From an uncultured Enterocloster sp. (lineage in GTDB: Bacteria > Bacillota > Clostridia > Lachnospirales > Lachnospiraceae), in the NCBI GenBank assembly GCA_944382045.1, contig CALWMT010000014.1, positions 1-20,312 on the forward strand: a stretch of 20,312 nt of DNA. Reading direction: 5' to 3'. The number at the start of each line of letters is the position of its first letter. Within the stretch, counting starts at the first letter, position 1. Shown here one piece after another: positions 13,992-20,312 of the stretch. Both the position numbers and the translations under genes were made by a program. Below the pieces are notes generated by a model that worked only from the letters and a program-made list of their open reading frames with translations, was not told the DNA's origin and made no database searches.

Positions 13992-16900
13992 TTACAGCCC
14001 CATATCAAACAGGCTGAGCTGGCGCATCACAGGGCCGGATTTATTGGCCTTTTCCCGCTTTATGTTCCCCGGCGGCAGCTCCGCTAAGAAGGGGGATTCT
14101 TCCTGGGAGCAGGTGAGGATCAGCTCTTCCCTGGCCCTGGTCATGGCTACGTAGAGGAGGCGGCGCTCCTCCTCGGCATCACAGGCGTTCTCCCCGGACT
14201 GAAGGGGCAGGACGCCTTTTTTCAGTCCATAGAGAAATACCGCAGGGAATTCCAGTCCCTTGGAGCCGTGGAAGGTCATGAGGCGGACGCAGCCGCCGGG
14301 GGCAGCGGCGGGACTTGTGCGGCGGGCGATATCTCCCTCCTCGCCGAAAATCAGTGCCTCCAGCATGTCCTCCATGGTCTTGTGAAAATAGGACATGCCG
14401 ATCAGCTGCCGTATATTTTCATCGCCGGAAAGGCCTTCCCTGGATGCGAGCTCCTCCAGAAGCCTCCAGGGCCTTTCTTTTTTCAGGCTGCCTGCACCCG
14501 TGCCGCTGCCAGTGCCGGCCTGGCTGCCCGCAGCGCTGCTGTCTGTGCCGGCTTGGCTGGATTCCCCGGGAGAGACAGATGCGTCCTGTCCTGGGAAGGA
14601 CGGCTCTCTGCTGAGAAGCTCCCTAAAATACAGAAGCGCCCGCCGGACATGCGGCGTGTTCAGATAGTCCTCCCGGCCGATCACCTCGCAGGGAATGTCC
14701 TCACGCCTGAGGCACTGCTCCAGAAGCTGTGCCTGCCGGTTGGTGCGGTAGAGGACGGCAATATCGGAAAAGCTTCGGGCCGGCCGGTCCGTCTCCGCGC
14801 TGTGAGCCTCCAGCATATCCATGCCGCCCACCATGCGGCTGATCTCCTTGGCGATGAAGATGCACTCCTCCATGCTGCTTTCCGCATGGATAAGCCGCAG
14901 GGGCAGTCCAGCAGGAGCTTTGGGTGTAAGAAGACGCTGTCCGCCGGGATTGTGGGAGATGAGGGCCGTGGCGGCCGCCAGGATATCCGGGGTGGAGCGG
15001 TAGTTTTCCTCAAGCCGAATCACCTCCGTCTTGGGGTAATCCGCCAGCAAATGGGCAAAGCATTGACTGTCCGCCCCGCGGAAGCCATAGATGGCCTGGT
15101 CCGGATCACCGATGACGAAGAGCTCCCTTCCGCGGTCATGGAGGGCAGCGATCAGGCGGTACTGGACAGGGTTGATATCCTGGAACTCGTCTACCAGGAG
15201 ATAGGAAAAGGGCCGGAGCAGCTTCCTTGGCGTGTCCCTATCCTGTATGACCATGAGGGCCTCTGTGAGCAGGTCGTCAAGCTCCAGAAGGCCCTTTGCG
15301 CGAAGCTTCTCATTGTAGAGGGCAAGGACAGCATCCGCCAGGGCATCGTCCGAACCAGCCGCAGCATTCGCAGCGCCCGTGTCTGCCGTATCGGCGGAGT
15401 CCTCTGTCTGCCGGGTGCCCTCCAGGGGAAGGGCGGCAGGAACGCCGGCTTTTTTGAGTGAAATCCACCGAAGCAGATTTTCTCTGCTGCAGGTCAGGGA
15501 AAGCGCCTGGGCAGCCTGCTCAGCGGCCTCCTCTCGGACGGAATCCTCCGCCAGGTTAAATTCCAGGCCGCGGCTCTTGAGCAGACCGAAGCAGAGGGAG
15601 TGAAAGGTGCCGGTCTGGATGCGGCCTGAGATCCGGGTGCCGGCAAGCTCCTGGCTCAGCCGTTTCTTGAGCTCAGCTGCCGCCTTGCGCGTGAAGGTGA
15701 CGGCGGTGATCTCACCGGCCTTCACGCCGCGGTCCCGCAGCAAATGAAGAATTTTGGCCACAAGGGTCCGAGTCTTTCCTGTGCCGGGTCCGGCGGTCAC
15801 CGCAGTCACCGGGCAGAGGGAGAGAAGGGCCCGGTTCTGTGCCGGGTTCAGACCGGGGTGTGCGGCGGGCATTTCGGGTGTCCGTGCTGCCGGCTCCGCC
15901 GCTTTAGCTGCCGGTCCAGCTGTGCCGGCCAGCTGTGCTGCGGCCTCCGGCTTCTTTCCGCCTTCCTTCGCTGTCAGGGCAGGCTCCGGCTCCAGCGTCA
16001 GGGAGAGCTGCCCCTCCACCTCTCCCAGCTCGCCGGGGGCAAAGATTTGAAAATGTCCGTACTCCCCGTCATAGCCGGGATGCCAGTCTACCTGTCCCGC
16101 CCGCAGCCGCTCAACAGCCTGGGCCGTGCGGCGGCCGCAGACCCTCCGGATGTCGTCCAGGGGGGTCTTCCGGAGAATGTGAAATTCGCTGCCAAGCTCC
16201 CCCAGGGCATGCTCATAGAGCCGGGCTGTTTTTTGGCTGGCGGCGGAGGTGCCTAGGGCTGCCGCCATGAGCTCCGGCAGGGGCACAAGGCTTTCGTAGG
16301 CCCTGGCATCTGCAGGCTGAAAGCCGGATGGACGGTCTGCCAGGTCCTCCACCCGGTGGAGCACGCCGGTGGTGAGCCTTTTGCCGCATACCGGGCAGAT
16401 GCCGCCGTAGGAGCGGGCCTCGCCGGGGGTGATGCAGAGATGGCATTTCCGGTGGCCGTCAAAGTGGTATTTTCCCTCCTCAGGGAAAAACTCGATGGTT
16501 CCCGCAAGGCCCTCGCCTCTTTGAATGGCCCCGTAAAGGCCGCTGTAGGACATGGGGATGGAGAGCAGGTTTGCCTCCCGGCCCAGCTTTGCCGGGGAGT
16601 GGGCGTCAGAGTTGGAGATGAGCTGGAGACCATCCAGGGCGGAGAGCCGCCAGTTCATGGGGGGATCAGAGGACAGGCCGGTTTCCACCGCGTGGATCTG
16701 GGGCGTGAGCTCCTCAAAGCATTCCTCCATGGAGTCAAAGCCGGAGAAGGCCCCGAACACGGAGAAGTGGGGCGTCCAGATGTGGGCGGGCACAAAAATA
16801 GCCTCAGGGCAGGCATCCAGAGTCATGGCCAGCAGGTCATGGCAGTCCAGGCCCAGGATGGGACGGCCGTCGGAGTGGATGTTCCCAATGGCCGCAAGCC

Positions 16901-17261
16901 GCCCGGAGAGAATGTCTGCGGCCTCCAGGCTGGGCAGGATAATCAGGCTGTGAACCTTGCGCACCCTGCCGTTTTTCTTGTAGATGGAGCTGATCTCTCC
17001 GGTGATGACAAAGCGGGGAGAGGGGGAGGCAGCGGGCACCCCTGCCTCTATGCGGAACTCTTTTTTCAGCAAATAAAGTCCCGGCTCCGCAGGAGCGAGC
17101 TGCTCCTTGAGCTCCGCCCGCCAGGCCGGGTGGGTGAAATCACCGGTTCCTAAAATATGAATTCCCTTCTTCCTCGCCCACAGGTCAAGGGAGCCGGGGG
17201 TCAGCTCCCTGCTGGTGGCCCGGGAGAAGCGGGAATGAATGTGTAAGTCGCTGATGTACAT
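13992..17261 (-). CDS. EndoQ-like PHP endonuclease fused to a UvrD/PcrA-type DNA helicase
   Basis: A 1089-residue fusion. Residues 1-410 match the EndoQ (PfuEndoQ-like) family, which nicks DNA 5' of deaminated bases. They show the PHP metal motifs DLHIHS (His7, His9), GTGD (Asp41), GEISS (Glu89), PAH (His160) and SNSDAHSP (Asp219, His221), and a zinc finger (Cys273, 276, 289, 292). An Ala/Pro-rich linker spans about 420-470. Residues 471-1060 are a superfamily 1 helicase with all motifs: LNPAQNRA, AGPGTGKTRTL (486-500 region), TFTRKAAAELKKR, GTFHSLC, LLVDEFQD (688-695), GDPDQAIYGFRG, EENYRST, TFHGSKGLEF and LLYVAMTRARE. The C-terminus QLSLF (1081-1085) fits the beta-clamp motif. Two low-complexity inserts lie at about 616-642 and 889-926. 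The start at ATG 17261 follows AGGAG (17268-17272). Function as a repair nuclease-helicase is inferred from the family. Confidence 0.9.
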   Translation of the reverse strand: MYISDLHIHSRFSRATSRELTPGSLDLWARKKGIHILGTGDFTHPAWRAELKEQLAPAEPGLYLLKKEFRIEAGVPAASPSPRFVITGEISSIYKKNGRVRKVHSLIILPSLEAADILSGRLAAIGNIHSDGRPILGLDCHDLLAMTLDACPEAIFVPAHIWTPHFSVFGAFSGFDSMEECFEELTPQIHAVETGLSSDPPMNWRLSALDGLQLISNSDAHSPAKLGREANLLSIPMSYSGLYGAIQRGEGLAGTIEFFPEEGKYHFDGHRKCHLCITPGEARSYGGICPVCGKRLTTGVLHRVEDLADRPSGFQPADARAYESLVPLPELMAAALGTSAASQKTARLYEHALGELGSEFHILRKTPLDDIRRVCGRRTAQAVERLRAGQVDWHPGYDGEYGHFQIFAPGELGEVEGQLSLTLEPEPALTAKEGGKKPEAAAQLAGTAGPAAKAAEPAARTPEMPAAHPGLNPAQNRALLSLCPVTAVTAGPGTGKTRTLVAKILHLLRDRGVKAGEITAVTFTRKAAAELKKRLSQELAGTRISGRIQTGTFHSLCFGLLKSRGLEFNLAEDSVREEAAEQAAQALSLTCSRENLLRWISLKKAGVPAALPLEGTRQTEDSADTADTGAANAAAGSDDALADAVLALYNEKLRAKGLLELDDLLTEALMVIQDRDTPRKLLRPFSYLLVDEFQDINPVQYRLIAALHDRGRELFVIGDPDQAIYGFRGADSQCFAHLLADYPKTEVIRLEENYRSTPDILAAATALISHNPGGQRLLTPKAPAGLPLRLIHAESSMEECIFIAKEISRMVGGMDMLEAHSAETDRPARSFSDIAVLYRTNRQAQLLEQCLRREDIPCEVIGREDYLNTPHVRRALLYFRELLSREPSFPGQDASVSPGESSQAGTDSSAAGSQAGTGSGTGAGSLKKERPWRLLEELASREGLSGDENIRQLIGMSYFHKTMEDMLEALIFGEEGDIARRTSPAAAPGGCVRLMTFHGSKGLEFPAVFLYGLKKGVLPLQSGENACDAEEERRLLYVAMTRAREELILTCSQEESPFLAELPPGNIKREKANKSGPVMRQLSLFDMGL

Positions 17262-17310
17262 GATGGTCTCCTGTTAATCCTTTGTATGGTTAAAATGAAA
17301 GAATACCCCT

Positions 17311-17337
17311 GGCCGCGCCGTCCGTTGCGCCGCGGCC
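17311..17337. repeat. GC-rich inverted repeat in the leader of the fusion helicase gene
   Basis: GGCCGCG (17311-17317) and CGCGGCC (17331-17337) are perfect inverted copies, within the presumed 5' leader of the minus-strand helicase gene. No T-run is adjacent, so a structural or regulatory leader hairpin is more likely than a terminator. Confidence 0.4.
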
Positions 17338-17359
17338 TCGGCGGCATCTGCTGCCTTTC

Positions 17360-17388
17360 AGTATACAATATTTTGAAGAAATATGCCA
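17360..17388 (-). promoter_or_regulatory. Possible promoter of the EndoQ-helicase gene
   Basis: A good TATACT -10 (17360-17365, minus strand) has only a poor TGGCAT at the -35 position (17383-17388), 17 nt away. The leader to the ATG would be about 90 nt. Confidence 0.4.
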
Positions 17389-17439
17389 GGGAATGGAGCA
17401 AAGCTTCTAAATCTGTATGTCTGACGCCCCACAAAACAG

Positions 17440-17468
17440 TTGACACTCCCGCCCAAATATGCTAAATT
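17440..17468 (+). promoter_or_regulatory. Promoter of leuS and its T-box leader
   Basis: A perfect TTGACA -35 (17440-17445), a 17-nt spacer, and TAAATT (17463-17468) with an extended TGC before it. Transcription would start near 17475, just before the T-box. Confidence 0.8.
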
Positions 17469-17474
17469 ATTTTC

Positions 17475-17745
17475 CAGCACAAAGACTATGACAGGGAGTA
17501 GTAGGCAGTGTCAAAGCCCACAGAGAGCCGGCGGGAGGTGAAAGCCGGCGGCAGGAAGCTGCTGAACTGGCCCTCGAGCTGCCGGCTGAAGGATTCCGAT
17601 TGAGGCATCTGCGTAGGCCAGGCCGGCCCCTCACCGTTAGAAGAGGACAGAGCGCACACGGGATTTCCGTGTGAATCAGAGTGGTACCGCGCGGGTTTCG
17701 GCCTGCGTCTCTGGGACAGCCGTCCCGGAGGCGCAGGCCTTTGTT
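17475..17745 (+). promoter_or_regulatory. T-box leader controlling leuS by uncharged leucine tRNA
   Basis: T-box riboswitches read the charging state of a tRNA and allow transcription when it is uncharged. The conserved T-box core AGAGTGGTACCGCG is at 17678-17691, with TGGT able to pair with the tRNA acceptor end. Stem III is CACACGG/CCGTGTG (17655-17673), and a CCGTTAG element precedes it. Stem I is supported by two helices, AGGG/CCCT (17493-17496 with 17071+500-17574, i.e. 17571-17574) and GGCAG/CTGCT (17504-17508 with 17559-17563). Between their 3' arms lies GAACTGG, so the proposed specifier is CTG (leucine) at 17567-17569. CTC at 17573-17575 is a less likely alternative because it overlaps the lower helix. 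The leucine codon agrees with the downstream gene leuS. Confidence 0.92.
17700..17745 (+). terminator. T-box-controlled intrinsic terminator of leuS
   Basis: An 18-bp hairpin with a few G-T pairs (5' arm 17700-17717, 3' arm 17722-17739, loop AGCC) is followed by TTTGTT. Its 5' side lies just after the T-box core, so the antiterminator and terminator are mutually exclusive. Confidence 0.88.
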
Positions 17746-17858
17746 ATGAGCACTTAGCGCCTGTCTTTTAAGGCGCTTACGTGCGATACATGCAAAGTGC
17801 TTGGCGAGGTTTTGTCGAGCCTAGCAGCTTTGCATTGTTATGAGCCCTTAGCGCCCGT
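17742..17858 (+). repeat. Direct repeats flanking a long hairpin, candidate dispersed intergenic element
   Basis: A 23-nt sequence beginning TGTTATGAGC is present at 17742-17764 and again at 17836-17858 with two mismatches. Between them are a 6-bp stem (AGCGCC/GGCGCT, 17756-17777) and a long imperfect hairpin at 17790-17835. That hairpin has outer arms ATGCAAAG/CTTTGCAT and inner arms TGCT/AGCA and GGC/GCC. The block lies between the T-box terminator and the leuS ribosome site and is not needed for T-box function. It could be a small non-coding mobile or REP-like unit. Confidence 0.6.
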
Positions 17859-17887
17859 ACCCACAGCTAAATGGAGGAACAAACACT

Positions 17888-20302
17888 ATGGCAGCACCCT
17901 ACAATCACAGCGCCATTGAGAAGAAATGGCGGGAAAACTGGGAAAAAAATCCCATCAACGTAAACGACGGAAAGAAGGAGAAGTACTATTGTCTTGACAT
18001 GTTCCCCTACCCCTCGGGCAGCGGTCTCCACGTGGGCCACTGGAGGGGCTATGTGATCTCCGATGTGTGGAGCCGCTACCAGCTCTTAAAGGGCAAGTAC
18101 GTGATCCACCCCATGGGCTGGGACGCCTTCGGCCTGCCGGCAGAGAACTACGCCATCAAGATGGGCGTTCACCCGGCCAAATCCACGGCGGAGAACATCA
18201 AGAACATCAAGCGGCAGATCAAGCAGATCGCGGCCATCTACGACTGGGATATGGAGGTCAACACCACGGATCCGGGCTTCTACAAGTGGACCCAGTGGAT
18301 TTTCGTGCAGATGTTTAAGCACGGCCTGGCCTACGAGAAGGAGTTCCCCATCAACTGGTGCCCCTCCTGCAAGACCGGCCTGGCCAACGAAGAGGTGGTC
18401 AACGGCTGCTGCGAGCGCTGCGGCACCCCGGTGACCAAGAAGAACCTGCGCCAGTGGATGTTAAAGATCACGGCCTACGCCGAGCGCCTGTTAAACGACC
18501 TGGATAAGCTTGACTGGCCGGAGAAGGTAAAGAAGATGCAGACCGACTGGATCGGCAAGTCCTACGGCGCGGAGGTGGAGTTCCCCATCGACGGAAGGGA
18601 CGAGAAGATCACGGTTTACACCACCCGCCCGGACACGCTCTACGGCGCCACCTTCATGGTGCTGGCCCCGGAGCACGCCCTGGCCAAGAGCCTGGCCACG
18701 GACGAGACCAGGGAAGCAGTGGAGAAATACATTTTCGATTCCTCCATGCGCTCCAACGTGGACCGGATGCAGGCCAAGGAGAAGACCGGCGTGTTCACAG
18801 GCAGCTACGCCATCAACCCCTTAAACGGGGCCAAGACGCCCATCTGGCTGTCCGACTACGTGCTGGCTGACTACGGAACCGGCGCTATCATGTGCGTGCC
18901 CGCCCACGACGACAGAGACTTTGAGTTCGCGAAGAAATTCGGCCTTCCCATCGTCCAGGTCATTGCCAAGGACGGGAAGGAAATTGAAAATATGACCGAG
19001 GCCTACACCGAGGCAAGCGGTACCATGATCAACTCCGGCGAGTGGAACGGCATGGAGTCCGCAGTGCTCAAGAAGGAAGCTCCCCACATCATTGAGGAGA
19101 AGGGCTTTGGACGCAAGACGGTAAACTACAAGCTGAGAGACTGGGTGTTCTCCCGCCAGCGCTACTGGGGCGAGCCCATCCCGATCATTCACTGCCCCCA
19201 CTGCGGCTGCGTGCCGGTTCCCGAGGAGGAGCTGCCCCTGCGGCTGCCGGATGTGGAGAGCTATCAGCCCACAGGAACCGGGGAGTCTCCCCTGGCGGCC
19301 ATCGACGAGTGGGTGAACTGCACCTGCCCGGTCTGCGGCGCGCCGGCTAAGCGGGAGACCAACACCATGCCCCAGTGGGCCGGATCCTCCTGGTACTTCC
19401 TGCGCTATGTGGACAGCCACAACGACAAGGAGCTGGTGTCCCGGGAGAAGGCGGACAAATATCTGCCCGTGGACATGTACATCGGCGGCGTGGAGCACGC
19501 GGTGCTGCACCTTCTCTACTCCCGGTTCTACACCAAGTTCCTCTGCGACATCGGCGTGATTGACTTTGACGAGCCCTTTACCAAGCTCTTCAACCAGGGC
19601 ATGATCACCGGCAAGAACGGCATCAAGATGAGCAAGTCCAAGGGAAATGTGGTCTCCCCCGACGATCTGGTGCGGGATTACGGCTGCGATTCCCTGCGGC
19701 TCTATGAGCTCTTTGTGGGCCCGCCGGAACTTGACGCGGAGTGGGACGACCGGGGAATTGAAGGTGTGTCCCGTTTCCTCAACCGCTTCTGGAACCTGGT
19801 GATGGACAACAAGGACAAAGACGTTGCGCCCTCCAAGGAAATGTTGAAGATCCGCCACAAGCTGGTCTACGACATCGAGCAGCGCTTCAACCAGTTCAGC
19901 TTAAACACCGTTGTGTCCGGCTTTATGGAATACAACAACAAGCTCATTGACCTGGCCAAGAAGGAGGGAGGCATTGATAAGGAGACCTTGAGGACATTTG
20001 TGGTTCTTTTAGCGCCCTTCGCTCCCCATCTGGGAGAAGAGCTGTGGCAGCAGCTGGGCGGCACGGACAGCGTGTTCCATGCCCAGTGGCCGGAGTGCGA
20101 CGAGGAGGCCATGAAGGACGACGAGATCGAGATCGCCGTCCAGGTGAACGGAAAAACCCGGGCCGTAATCACAGTTCCCGCGGACATCTCCAAGGAGGAG
20201 GCCATTGCAAAGGGCAAGGAGGCCGCCGCAGAAAAGATTACGGGAAATGTGGTGAAGGAGATCTATGTTCCCGGCCGGATTGTGAATCTGGTGGTAAAAT
20301 AA
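17888..20302 (+). CDS. leuS: Leucyl-tRNA synthetase
   Basis: Class I aminoacyl-tRNA synthetase that charges tRNA-Leu with leucine. The 804-residue length is typical of bacteria. The HIGH-type motif is GLHVGH (His48-His51) after MFPYPSG, and the KMSKS loop is at 580-584. The CP1 editing domain has TTRPDTLYGATF and PAHDDRDFEFAKKFG, including the conserved aspartate that clears mischarged tRNA. Two CxxC pairs occur near residue 160-180 (CPSCKTG and CCERCG), and another set is near 440 and 480. The C-terminus VPGRIVNLVVK is normal. ATG 17888 follows GGAGG (17873-17877). Codons end in C far more often than in neighbouring genes, as expected for high expression. It is controlled by the T-box upstream, and the gene is complete in the window. 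Confidence 0.97.
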   Translation: MAAPYNHSAIEKKWRENWEKNPINVNDGKKEKYYCLDMFPYPSGSGLHVGHWRGYVISDVWSRYQLLKGKYVIHPMGWDAFGLPAENYAIKMGVHPAKSTAENIKNIKRQIKQIAAIYDWDMEVNTTDPGFYKWTQWIFVQMFKHGLAYEKEFPINWCPSCKTGLANEEVVNGCCERCGTPVTKKNLRQWMLKITAYAERLLNDLDKLDWPEKVKKMQTDWIGKSYGAEVEFPIDGRDEKITVYTTRPDTLYGATFMVLAPEHALAKSLATDETREAVEKYIFDSSMRSNVDRMQAKEKTGVFTGSYAINPLNGAKTPIWLSDYVLADYGTGAIMCVPAHDDRDFEFAKKFGLPIVQVIAKDGKEIENMTEAYTEASGTMINSGEWNGMESAVLKKEAPHIIEEKGFGRKTVNYKLRDWVFSRQRYWGEPIPIIHCPHCGCVPVPEEELPLRLPDVESYQPTGTGESPLAAIDEWVNCTCPVCGAPAKRETNTMPQWAGSSWYFLRYVDSHNDKELVSREKADKYLPVDMYIGGVEHAVLHLLYSRFYTKFLCDIGVIDFDEPFTKLFNQGMITGKNGIKMSKSKGNVVSPDDLVRDYGCDSLRLYELFVGPPELDAEWDDRGIEGVSRFLNRFWNLVMDNKDKDVAPSKEMLKIRHKLVYDIEQRFNQFSLNTVVSGFMEYNNKLIDLAKKEGGIDKETLRTFVVLLAPFAPHLGEELWQQLGGTDSVFHAQWPECDEEAMKDDEIEIAVQVNGKTRAVITVPADISKEEAIAKGKEAAAEKITGNVVKEIYVPGRIVNLVVK

Positions 20303-20312
20303 AAACAGCTGC

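Noticed and set aside
13992..17261. Reading the fusion gene as two genes or a frameshifted pair
   Set aside because: The frame is continuous through the linker at residues 420-470, with no internal ribosome site and start of comparable quality and no stop.
18821..19858. 345-codon minus-strand open frame opposite leuS
   Set aside because: It is explained by the strong C-ending codon bias of leuS, with no start signal or domain.

Overview
The window reads as chromosome of an anaerobic Gram-positive bacterium of class Clostridia, most likely family Lachnospiraceae. This is inferred from gene content and style, not from a database search. Pointers are strong AGGAGG-type ribosome sites with some GTG starts, the cdaA-cdaR pair, a T-box in front of leuS, an oxidative half-TCA branch built from an aconitase-family hydratase, citrate synthase and a eukaryote-like NADP-isocitrate dehydrogenase, and an EndoQ-UvrD fusion helicase. 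No rRNA, tRNA, CRISPR array, phage gene or transposase was found. The content is mostly core, with some family-specific parts.

Region 1 (1-6851, all +) looks like one long transcript. It starts with the tail of a membrane protein gene, translationally coupled (ATGA) to a conserved multi-pass membrane protein. Next come cdaA (c-di-AMP synthase), cdaR (its YbbR-domain regulator), ptsH (HPr), ptsI (enzyme I) and a Wzy-like polysaccharide polymerase. cdaR carries an in-frame TGA at 3195-3197. The remainder of its last YbbR repeat continues in the same frame to 3440, so the gene is truncated by a nonsense change, read through, or affected by a sequence error. glmM, the usual third gene of the cda operon, is absent here and the general PTS genes take its place.

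Region 2 (6872-13389) makes 2-oxoglutarate. A cysteine-rich Crp/Fnr regulator (-) is divergent from the aconitase-citrate synthase operon (+). A perfect 16-bp palindrome lies between them and overlaps the predicted regulator promoter. A strong terminator, usable in both directions, separates citrate synthase from a convergent (-) operon of icd and an aspartate/glutamate racemase. Together these genes convert oxaloacetate plus acetyl-CoA to 2-oxoglutarate, the glutamate precursor.

Region 3 (13390-17261) holds a small 4-fold beta-flower protein (+). It is convergent, with a 1-nt gap, with a 1089-residue protein (-) that fuses an EndoQ-like PHP/zinc endonuclease to a complete UvrD/PcrA-type helicase. 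That protein ends in QLSLF, a textbook beta-clamp-binding motif. This fusion is the most distinctive system in the window and suggests a clamp-tethered repair machine for deaminated bases.

Region 4 (17262-20312) has a promoter, a leucine T-box leader (proposed CUG specifier) with its intrinsic terminator, an extra ~117-bp repeat/hairpin insertion, and complete leuS.
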